From an uncultured Sphingomonadaceae bacterium (GTDB lineage: Bacteria; Pseudomonadota; Alphaproteobacteria; Sphingomonadales; Sphingomonadaceae): 57,455 nt of DNA. This document shows positions 27,586 to 33,962 of this stretch, piece by piece. The stretch covers positions 1 to 57,455 of the forward strand of contig CALMVA010000069.1 in NCBI GenBank assembly GCA_937873035.1, in the 5' to 3' direction. A program made the position numbers and the translations under genes. How positions within the stretch are numbered: the first letter of the stretch is position 1; every line of letters begins with the position of its first letter. The notes beneath the pieces are model-generated. The model ran no database searches. It had not been told where the DNA came from and saw only the letters and a list, made by a program, of their open reading frames with translations.

Positions 27586-27789
27586 TTAGTGGTGGGTTGC
27601 CCCTGTGTGGTCGTCCAGCGCGTCGATCAACCGTTCCACCTGACGCCAGCGGCAAAAGCCGACAACATTGCCCCGATCACGGAATTTGCGGGCGCGGCCC
27701 GCCGCCTCGCGCGCGGCCTCCTCGCCAAAGATCGCGATGAATTCAGTGGCAAGCTCTGCGCCCGCGCGGTCGACAAAAAAGGATCGCAT
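27586..27789 (-). CDS. Small uncharacterised protein (67 aa)
   Basis: I do not recognise a named family. The 67-residue frame reads as a compact helical protein: AGAELATEFIAIFGEEAAREA, then a basic helix ARARKFRDRGNVVGFCRWRQVERLIDALDD. Small proteins with this layout (RARxxxxxGNxxxxxRWRxV near the C-terminus) occur commonly in sphingomonads. ATG 27789 was taken; GTG 27795 is two codons earlier. It lies between tamA and a divergent small membrane protein. Codon choice is similar to neighbours, so I judge it real with moderate confidence. Confidence 0.6.
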   Translation of the reverse strand: MRSFFVDRAGAELATEFIAIFGEEAAREAAGRARKFRDRGNVVGFCRWRQVERLIDALDDHTGATHH

Positions 27790-27955
27790 TGGCACGCATC
27801 ACTCCACCCGGACATCCGGCGAGACACCGGAACCCACGCTCCTAGCGCGGCGGGGTTGGCATCTTGTGCGCAAATGGGGTGAACGGCCCGTTCACCATGT
27901 TGTGCGGGTCCGTGCAAGGCTGGCGTTTCGGGTTGCGTCATGGCATGGCGAAAAC

Positions 27956-28132
27956 ATGACCGAACCCAGCAAATCCTCGCCGCGCTCTGGCGGCGCCTTT
28001 CTTGCCCTTTCGGTGCTTGCCGGTGCGGGCATCGGCATTGTGCTCGGCCAGCCGACCATGGGGCTGATCGGCGGCTTTGCGATTGGTATTCTCATCTCAC
28101 TGCTGATCTGGCTGACCGACGTCAAGCGATAA
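27956..28132 (+). CDS. Small membrane protein (58 aa)
   Basis: The 58-residue protein has a hydrophilic N-terminus (TEPSKSSPRSG) and two closely spaced hydrophobic segments (FLALSVLAGAGIGIVLG and LIGGFAIGILISLLIWL), ending TDVKR. It is probably an inner-membrane hairpin. No family is recognised beyond small two-helix membrane proteins. ATG 27956 was chosen because the hydrophobic part follows directly; the open frame extends upstream but with non-coding composition. It converges on the S24 repressor gene with six bases between stops. Confidence 0.65.
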   Translation: MTEPSKSSPRSGGAFLALSVLAGAGIGIVLGQPTMGLIGGFAIGILISLLIWLTDVKR

Positions 28133-28138
28133 GCCGCG

Positions 28139-28789
28139 TCAGGCAAGCCGCCGCCCGACCCACACGACGCGCCCGATGACGTGGACATCGGCGGGGTTGC
28201 AATCTTCCCAATCGGGATAGGCCGGATTGTCGCTGCGAATGTTCAGCCGCCGCGTCGCAGGGTTGAGCGCCAGCCGCTTGACGAGCAGCGCATCATCGAA
28301 GCGCAGCACATAAATGCCGTCGCGCAGCCGGTCTGCCGCATCATCCTGATCGACCAGAATATCGTCGCCTTCCGACAGCGTCGGCAGCATCGAATCACCC
28401 CGCACCGAAATTGCCGAGGCGCGCGCGGGATTGCGCACCACCGATTTGAGCCAGCGGGCGTCAAACCCCAAAGCGGACACCGCCTCTTCGCGCGTGCCGA
28501 GCGCGCCCGGCCCGGCAGATGCCTCCACTGCGAGCAGCGGCACCGCGATGAGCGCGCTGCCCGGCCTGGCGGCCGCTTGCGTGTCCGGCGTTGCGCCAAG
28601 CGCGGCCTCCTCAACCCCCAGATAGCGCGCGAGCTTGCGCCGATCCTCCTCGGCCAGGCGGCGCGGGCTGCCACGGTGGATGAACTGCTGGATATAGGCC
28701 GGGTTGCGGCCAATCAGCCGCGAGAGCGAGGCATAGTCCTCCCCGCGCGCACGGATCAATTTTTCCAGTGTTTCCCGCACCATGTCCAT
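28139..28789 (-). CDS. S24 family (LexA/cI-like) transcriptional repressor
   Basis: The 216-residue protein couples an N-terminal helix-turn-helix (about 17-45, YASLSRLIGRNPAYIQQFIHRG) to a C-terminal S24 peptidase-like domain. The serine/lysine dyad is present: Ser133 in VRGDSMLPTL and Lys171 in ALLVKRLAL. An Ala92-Gly93 bond in VEASAGPGAL lies about 40 residues before the serine, as in self-cleaving LexA relatives, so RecA-stimulated autocleavage is possible but unproven. A palindrome overlapping its promoter suggests autoregulation. It is not LexA itself, whose N-terminal domain differs. Likely targets include the divergent small genes. Confidence 0.85.
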   Translation of the reverse strand: MDMVRETLEKLIRARGEDYASLSRLIGRNPAYIQQFIHRGSPRRLAEEDRRKLARYLGVEEAALGATPDTQAAARPGSALIAVPLLAVEASAGPGALGTREEAVSALGFDARWLKSVVRNPARASAISVRGDSMLPTLSEGDDILVDQDDAADRLRDGIYVLRFDDALLVKRLALNPATRRLNIRSDNPAYPDWEDCNPADVHVIGRVVWVGRRLA

Positions 28790-28795
28790 ATCGGG

Positions 28796-28824
28796 ACAAT
28801 AGCGATAAGAAAAATCCTAGACAA
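28796..28824 (-). promoter_or_regulatory. Promoter of the S24 repressor gene, probably leaderless
   Basis: Read on the minus strand, TTGTCT (28824-28819) and TATTGT (28801-28796) form a sigma-70-like pair with exactly 17 bases between them. The repressor ATG at 28789 begins only six bases after the -10 box, so transcription would start at or next to the start codon and give a leaderless mRNA. The -35 box lies inside the operator palindrome. Confidence 0.5.
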
Positions 28825-28833
28825 GTAGGATTT
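28812..28833. promoter_or_regulatory. Operator palindrome, AAATCCTA-N6-TAGGATTT
   Basis: AAATCCTA (28812-28819) and TAGGATTT (28826-28833) are perfect 8-bp inverted arms spaced by six bases. A further near-identical half site, AAATCCTT, lies at 28851-28858. The site covers the -35 box of the S24 repressor promoter and lies upstream of the divergent small gene, the classic position for an autoregulated two-way switch. The identity of the binding protein is inferred from position. Confidence 0.6.
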
Positions 28834-28912
28834 GAAGAGGAAAACAGGAAAAATCCTTGGCCGACTCCACCGGCCGCGACTCAAACAGGCAAACAGGAAA
28901 GGAGAACAAAAG

Positions 28913-29104
28913 GTGAATATTCGACGCGAGATCGAGCTTTTCCTGCGGGCAACGGGGATGCGCCCCACGCGCTTCGGCCGCCTCGCCGCGCGCGACCCCC
29001 GGCTGGTCTTCGACATCCGCATGGGCCGTGAATTGCGCCCGAATCTCGAACGGCGCGTCCGGGGCTTCATGGCGGCGGTCCGCGAAAACGAGGTGCAGGC
29101 ATGA
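28913..29104 (+). CDS. Small HTH-like protein (63 aa)
   Basis: The GTG at 28913 has an excellent AAAGGAGAA ribosome site eight bases upstream; the frame is open further up but through the operator region. The 63-residue basic protein (IRREIELFLRATGMRPTRFGRLAARDPRLVFDIRMGRE) looks like a short helix-turn-helix protein of the lambda-repressor-like type, a form common as an uncharacterised gene in sphingomonads. It overlaps the next gene by four bases (ATGA). With the divergent S24 repressor and the palindrome between them it forms a small regulatory unit. Confidence 0.7.
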   Translation: MNIRREIELFLRATGMRPTRFGRLAARDPRLVFDIRMGRELRPNLERRVRGFMAAVRENEVQA

Positions 29105-29394
29105 GCGCGAATATCCACCGGATTTTGGGCGCGGCGCTGCTGCGCATGGTGCCCGATGGCGTGATTCTCTCCTCGCGTGACCGGCCGTGGGCCAGCGTCA
29201 CTTTTTCCGGCGCGCGCCACTGGTTTGCGCTTGAGGTCGCGCGCGAAGGCGCAGCCGCTCTGGCGGCGATGCTGCCCGAAGCAGAGTTCGCGCTGACAGG
29301 CCATCTCGTCGCCGATCTGGCCGTAACGCGGTGCGAACCGCAGGCAGAGCGCACCACGCTGCATATCGAAGCATTGACGGTTGAGGCGCATTAG
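29101..29394 (+). CDS. Uncharacterised protein (97 aa)
   Basis: No family is recognised. The 97-residue product begins SANIHRILGAALLRMVPDG and shows an alternation suggesting a small alpha/beta fold (VTFSGARHWFALEVAREGAAALAAML, then HLVADLAVTRCE and RTTLHIEALTVEAH). There is no signal peptide or membrane segment. Its ATG overlaps the stop of the upstream HTH-like gene, so the two are translated together, and both probably answer to the S24 repressor. Confidence 0.65.
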   Translation: MSANIHRILGAALLRMVPDGVILSSRDRPWASVTFSGARHWFALEVAREGAAALAAMLPEAEFALTGHLVADLAVTRCEPQAERTTLHIEALTVEAH

Positions 29395-29461
29395 GATGAT
29401 TCCGGCTTGCAGCAACCGGGCAAGCTGCGCCATGCAGCGTGTAACCTTTTTGGAGAAGATC

Positions 29462-30733
29462 ATGCGCCTGCTTGCCACCACGCTGCTCGCGGCAACCGCC
29501 TTTGCCTCGCCCGCTTTTGCCGACACGGTTGTGATTCATGCGGGCCATGTCATCACAGACGCGGCCAGGCCCGCAGCGGGTGCGTCAACCATCACCGTTA
29601 CCGATGGCAAGATCGTGTCGATTGCGGATGGCTATGCCGATGCGCCAGCCGGCGCACGCGTGGTGGAATTGCGCGACAAGACCGTGCTGCCGGGGCTGAT
29701 TGATCTTCATGTCCACCTCGAAAGCAATCCGGGTGGCGATTTCCGGGATGAAGCCGTCATCACCGATGACTATGCAGCCCTTGTCGGCGCGCATAATGCG
29801 CTCATCACCGTCAAGGCGGGGTTCACCACCGTGCGCGATCTCGGCTCGGCCCCGCGTGGCGGCTTTGCCCTGCGCGATGCGACGGCGAAGGGGCTTATCC
29901 CCGGCCCGCGCATCGTCTCGTCAGGCCCTGCCATCTCGATCATTGGCGGCCATGGCGATGTTTCAGGCTATCGGCCTGAAGTGAACGCCGCGCTCGATGG
30001 CAAGAACACCTGCACGGGCGCAGACCAGTGCGCCGCGCGGGTGCGCGAAGCCTCGAAGAATGGCGCGGATGTCATCAAGATCACCGCCACGGGCGGCGTG
30101 CTTTCGCAGCAAGGGCGCGGGCTTGGCCAGCATTTTACCGATGCCGAGATGAAGTCGATCGTCGAGACCGCGCACAGCCTTGGCCTGCGGGTGGCCGCCC
30201 ATGCGCACGGGGCGCGCGGCATAGAGGCGGCGGCGCGCGCGGGCATTGATACGGCAGAACATGGCACTTTTGCCGATCTTGCCGCCATCAAGCAGATGAA
30301 GGCGAGCGGCACCGCGATGGTGCCCACGCTGATGGCGCTGATGGGTGTGAAGGAGCGGCTGGGCAAGGGCGTCTATACGCCCACGGTTGAAACCAAGGGC
30401 CGCGAGGCTGTGGCGCAGATGGGCAAGGCCATTCGACTTGCGCGCGAACAGGGCGTGGTCGTTGCGTTCGGCACCGATGCGGGCGTGTTCGAGCATGGCC
30501 GCAATGCGGGCGAATTTGCACTGATGGTGGATCTGGGCGGCATGAGTGCGCGCGATGCGCTGGCGAGCGCAACCACGGTTGCCGCCAGGCTGCTCGACAA
30601 GGAGACTGAGATCGGCCGGATCGCGCCGGGCTATTCGGCAGACATTATCGCGGTTGATGGCGATCCGCTCAGCGATGTGCGGGCGCTTGAAAAGGTTGGT
30701 TTCGTCATGGCGCGCGGCCGCATCATCGACTGA
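29462..30733 (+). CDS. Secreted metal-dependent amidohydrolase (prolidase-like)
   Basis: This 423-residue amidohydrolase-superfamily enzyme has a signal peptide (RLLATTLLAATAFASPAFA) and so acts in the periplasm. The metal ligands are visible: HVH (His83, His85) at the end of strand 1, the lysine expected to be carboxylated in DVIKITATGG, and histidines in AAHAHG and TAEHGTF, with Asp in FGTDAGVF. It falls in the imidazolonepropionase-like/Xaa-Pro dipeptidase branch that hydrolyses dipeptides or related amides; the substrate cannot be read from the sequence. ATG 29462 follows TTGGAGAAG; an earlier in-frame start at 29381 would bury the signal peptide. Confidence 0.87.
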   Translation: MRLLATTLLAATAFASPAFADTVVIHAGHVITDAARPAAGASTITVTDGKIVSIADGYADAPAGARVVELRDKTVLPGLIDLHVHLESNPGGDFRDEAVITDDYAALVGAHNALITVKAGFTTVRDLGSAPRGGFALRDATAKGLIPGPRIVSSGPAISIIGGHGDVSGYRPEVNAALDGKNTCTGADQCAARVREASKNGADVIKITATGGVLSQQGRGLGQHFTDAEMKSIVETAHSLGLRVAAHAHGARGIEAAARAGIDTAEHGTFADLAAIKQMKASGTAMVPTLMALMGVKERLGKGVYTPTVETKGREAVAQMGKAIRLAREQGVVVAFGTDAGVFEHGRNAGEFALMVDLGGMSARDALASATTVAARLLDKETEIGRIAPGYSADIIAVDGDPLSDVRALEKVGFVMARGRIID

Positions 30734-30745
30734 CAGGCGCGTTCT

Positions 30746-31414
30746 ATGGCCAAGATCAAGCTCAAGACCTCGCAAGAGCGGCTCGCCGATTTCGGCCGCA
30801 TCGTTGCGCGCAAGCTCACCGCTTCGGGCCGCGCGCAGGTCGTTTCGCAAAACGGGTTGTCGCTCTATTGCGTGCAGGACTTTATGAGCCTTTCGGAATG
30901 TGAAGAGCTGGTGAAGCTCATCGACAAGGGGCGTCAGCCCTCAGGCCTGCTCGCCAACCATGCCGACCCCGAATATCGGACAAGCGACAGCTGCAATCTT
31001 TCGCCTTACGACCCGCTGGTCGAGCGGATCGAAACGCGTATCTGCGAGCTGATGGGCATTGATCCGCGCCATGGTGAGACGCTTCAGGGGCAGGTCTATG
31101 AGGTGGGCCAGCAGTTCAAGGCCCATTTCGATCATTTCGCCAAGAACACGGCCTATTGGGGCGATATGATGAAGCAGGGCGGCCAGCGGAGCTGGACCGC
31201 GATGATCTATCTCAACCAGCCCGCCGCCGGGGGCGAAACAGAGTTTTGCAATGCCGGTATGACCGTGCAGCCGCGCACCGCGATGCTCGTCTTGTGGAAC
31301 AATATGGATGAGGCGGGCGTGCCCAATATGGCGACGCTCCATGCCAGCCTGCCGGTTCAGGCGGGCACCAAATATATCGTCACCAAATGGTTCCGCGAGA
31401 AATTCTGGGTTTAG
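30746..31414 (+). CDS. 2-oxoglutarate/Fe(II) dioxygenase, prolyl 4-hydroxylase family
   Basis: The 222-residue protein matches the prolyl 4-hydroxylase alpha-subunit type of 2OG-Fe(II) oxygenases. The facial triad is His127-x-Asp129 (KAHFDHF) and His199 (ATLHASLPV), with Lys209 (AGTKYIVTKW) placed to bind the 2-oxoglutarate carboxylate. YLNQPAAGGETEF is a family hallmark. There is no signal peptide. Bacterial members hydroxylate prolines in proteins such as EF-Tu or act on unknown substrates; which applies here is open. It follows the amidohydrolase by 12 bases and may be co-transcribed. Confidence 0.87.
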   Translation: MAKIKLKTSQERLADFGRIVARKLTASGRAQVVSQNGLSLYCVQDFMSLSECEELVKLIDKGRQPSGLLANHADPEYRTSDSCNLSPYDPLVERIETRICELMGIDPRHGETLQGQVYEVGQQFKAHFDHFAKNTAYWGDMMKQGGQRSWTAMIYLNQPAAGGETEFCNAGMTVQPRTAMLVLWNNMDEAGVPNMATLHASLPVQAGTKYIVTKWFREKFWV

Positions 31415-31425
31415 GGGGCGGCCCC

Positions 31426-31597
31426 CGTCATCCTGAACTTGTTTCAGGATCCATTGGCACCAAGACCATTTCGTTCGCGCAGAGACGCAAAGGCCGCAGA
31501 GATTGACGACCTGCTTCTACTCCGCGTTCTCTGCGCCTCTGGGCGAACCAGTCACTTTCGGTGTTGATAGATGCTGAAACAAGTTCAGCATGACGAA
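31426..31597. repeat. Composite of two repeat families (D and E)
   Basis: Outer copies of family D (CATCCTGAACTTGTTTCAGG at 31428 and the inverted CTGAAACAAGTTCAGCATGA at 31574) flank a family E element at 31472-31549, whose ends TTCGCGCAGAGACGCAAAGG and TTCTCTGCGCCTCTGGGCGA are inverted copies. The nested arrangement looks like repeat insertion into repeat. This is the first third of a 517-base gap without a convincing gene. Confidence 0.65.
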
Positions 31598-31931
31598 CGG
31601 GGTGGAGATGACGTCACGACGCCAAGCCGTCAGCCTGAACGCCAGCTAAACGCACCTTTCTGTTTGCTGACGAACCCATTCCGTTTCCGTTCAGCGCGAT
31701 TGCTCCAGATGGGGTTTCGCGTCACCGCTCGCGTATTGATGTGGCGTGAGTTCCCTGTTGGCGTAAACTTTCGTCCTTTGCACAGGGGCGATGGCCCGGA
31801 CGTTCCATTGTGGATGTCCGGGCCGCTTTGTGCCTCCATCGAATGAACGGCGCGCTTGGTCGAACGTGCTGGAGAGGCCGGGCCCGCGCTGCTAGACTGG
31901 CACCATCCATATCTGGTTCGGGGAGCCTTTC
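31598..31931. other. Non-coding gap with a strong hairpin upstream of the DUF885 gene
   Basis: The rest of the gap contains no frame with coding character. It holds a 9-bp perfect stem (GGCCCGGAC at 31793-31801 with GTCCGGGCC at 31816-31824, 14-base loop) without a T-run. The promoter of the DUF885 gene must lie in the last hundred bases; GCTAGACT near 31890 is a weak -10 candidate. A small RNA or leader element is possible but unsupported. Confidence 0.35.
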
Positions 31932-33758
31932 ATGCGCCGTTCTATTTCCACGCTTCTTTTCGCTTCGCTGTCGCTTGTCGCGCTGACGCCATCCATTGCC
32001 GCTGCCGAAGCTGCGCCCAAAGCCGCTGCGGCCACGCCTGCGCCCAACAAGGCGACGCGCGATCTGCACAAGCTGTTTGCCGATAGCGATGAAGGCAGCC
32101 TGCGCCGCAATCCGCTCTTCGCCATTTTCCGGGGCGATATGCGTTATGCGGACCGCTTTGGCGACTATATCACCGACGCTTATTACGCCGCTGAAAAGCG
32201 CGCGAGCGAACGCGACATGGCGGGTCTGAAGAAGATCAACCGTGCCGCGCTCAACCCGACCGATCAGATCGCCTATGATGTGTTCAAGTGGCAGACCGAG
32301 CAGACGCTGATCGGCTATCGGCCCGACGTGCTGAAGATGAATGCGGTGCGCCCGATCAACCATTTCTTCGGCTTCCACACCTTTTACCCCACTTTTTCGA
32401 GCGGAAAGGGCGGTGCGCCGTTCGCCACCGTTGCTGATTATGACAATGCGCTCAAGCGCCACCGTGAGTTCATCACTTTCCTTGATCGCGCCATTGGCCG
32501 TTTCCGCGAAGGTCAGGCGGCGGGCATCGTCGACACCAAGCTGACGATCAACAACGTCATCGGCCAGCTTGATGCGCAGCTTGCGCAGACCGTGGATGAA
32601 TCGCCCTATTACGGCCCCATCAAGCAGTTTCCGGCATCCTTCTCGGCAACCGACAAGGCGCGCCTTGCCGCCGATTATCGCGCCACGATCGAGCAGGGCA
32701 TCTACCCCGCCTATCGCCGCCTGCGCGATTATCTGAAGAATGATTATCTGCCCACCGCGCGCGATACGGTTGGCCTCAGCACGATGAAGGGCGGGGCCGA
32801 GCTTTACCGCATCGCCATTGAGAACACGACCACGCTGCCGATGGATGCGGAGACGATCCACAATCTGGGCCTGAGCGAAGTTACCCGGATCAAGACCGAG
32901 ATGGAAAAGGTGAAGGCCGAAGTGGGCTTTACCGGCACGCTTGCCGAGTTCTTCGATTATCTGCGCAACGATCCCAAGTTCAAGATGCAGAGCCGGGCTG
33001 CGCTGACGCAGGGCTATTATGATATTGGCAAGGCGGTCGACCAGAAGATCGGCGCCTATTTCTCGACGCTGCCCAAGGCACCGCTCGAAATCCGCCCCTA
33101 CGAGGAATTCCGCGAGAAATATGAGGCGGGCGGCTCCTATCAGCAGGGCACGCCCGATGGAAAGCGCCCCGGCATCTTCTATTTCAACGCCTATGATTTG
33201 CCGAGTCGCACCACGCCCGGCATGACGACGCTCTATCTGCATGAAGGCGCGCCGGGGCATCACTTCCAGATCAGCCTCGCGCAGGAAAATACGGCGCTGC
33301 CCAACTTCATGCGCTTTGGCGGCAACACTGCTTATGTGGAAGGCTGGGCGCTCTATTCCGAGACGCTGGGCTATGACATGGGTTTTTACAAAGACCCCTA
33401 TCAACGCTTTGGCACGCTGTCGGATGAGATGCTGCGCGCGATGCGTCTCGTCGTCGATACCGGGATGCACGCCAAGGGTTGGACGCGCGACCAGTCGATT
33501 GATTATATGCTCGCCAATTCAGACATGGGCCGCACCGATGCGACTGCCGAGGTAGAACGCTACATCGCCATCCCAAGTCAGGCGCTGGCCTATAAGGTGG
33601 GCGCGCTCACCATCCAGAAGCTGCGCCGCAAGGCCGAGGCCGAGCTTGGCCCCAAGTTCGACATCCGCGCCTTCCACGATCAGGTGCTGAACACGGGCGC
33701 GCTGCCGCTCGCGGTGCTGGAAAAGAAGATCGACGCCTGGATCGCCGCGTCGAAATAA
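31932..33758 (+). CDS. DUF885 family secreted hydrolase (metallopeptidase-like)
   Basis: The 608-residue protein has a signal peptide (RSISTLLFASLSLVALTPSIAAAEA) and then a long, mostly helical DUF885 domain. The family signature HEGxPGHH is present at 437-444 (YLHEGAPGHHFQ), a variant of a zinc-metallopeptidase HExxH-like site, followed by GWALYSE. Family members are thought to be periplasmic peptidases, but few have been characterised. GGGGAG precedes the ATG. The GYYDIGKAVDQKI and FYFNAYDLPSRTTPGMTTLY blocks are also typical. Confidence 0.88.
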   Translation: MRRSISTLLFASLSLVALTPSIAAAEAAPKAAAATPAPNKATRDLHKLFADSDEGSLRRNPLFAIFRGDMRYADRFGDYITDAYYAAEKRASERDMAGLKKINRAALNPTDQIAYDVFKWQTEQTLIGYRPDVLKMNAVRPINHFFGFHTFYPTFSSGKGGAPFATVADYDNALKRHREFITFLDRAIGRFREGQAAGIVDTKLTINNVIGQLDAQLAQTVDESPYYGPIKQFPASFSATDKARLAADYRATIEQGIYPAYRRLRDYLKNDYLPTARDTVGLSTMKGGAELYRIAIENTTTLPMDAETIHNLGLSEVTRIKTEMEKVKAEVGFTGTLAEFFDYLRNDPKFKMQSRAALTQGYYDIGKAVDQKIGAYFSTLPKAPLEIRPYEEFREKYEAGGSYQQGTPDGKRPGIFYFNAYDLPSRTTPGMTTLYLHEGAPGHHFQISLAQENTALPNFMRFGGNTAYVEGWALYSETLGYDMGFYKDPYQRFGTLSDEMLRAMRLVVDTGMHAKGWTRDQSIDYMLANSDMGRTDATAEVERYIAIPSQALAYKVGALTIQKLRRKAEAELGPKFDIRAFHDQVLNTGALPLAVLEKKIDAWIAASK

Positions 33759-33788
33759 GGGCGAGGGCCCCTGAGCAAGCTCCCCTTT

Positions 33789-33958
33789 CGTCACCCCAGC
33801 GCAGGCTGGGGTCTCGATGTTCGGGTGCGCGAGATGCCAGCCTGCGCTGGCATGACGGGAAAGGGTTTGGCTCCGGGCATGGCCTCGCTCGTCACCCCGG
33901 CGAAGGCTGGGGTCTCGATGTTCGGGTGCACGGGATGTCAGCCTGCGCTGGCATGACG
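33789..33958. repeat. Two tandem full units of family A repeat
   Basis: Two near-identical units (33789-33857 and 33890-33958), each joining CGTCACCCC[AG]GCG-AGGCTGG with GATG[CT]CAGCCTGCGCTGGC through the same spacer TCTCGATGTTCGGGTGC, fill the gap between the convergent DUF885 and lysS genes. The shared spacer shows that the two were duplicated as a pair. Confidence 0.8.
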
Positions 33959-33962
33959 GGTG

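Noticed and set aside
31571..31846. Open frame of 91 codons starting inside a repeat (MLKQVQHDE...)
   Set aside because: The start is a translated palindromic repeat (family D) and the rest has no coding pattern or ribosome site; such repeat-derived frames are common false genes.
31722..33470. Minus-strand open frame of 582 codons opposite the DUF885 gene
   Set aside because: The plus-strand protein carries the HEGxPGHH signature and a signal peptide; the antisense frame is a by-product of GC3 bias.
33789..33958. Possible CRISPR-like tandem repeat
   Set aside because: Two units of about 70 bases with a shared spacer and copies scattered elsewhere in the window; this is the REP-like family A.
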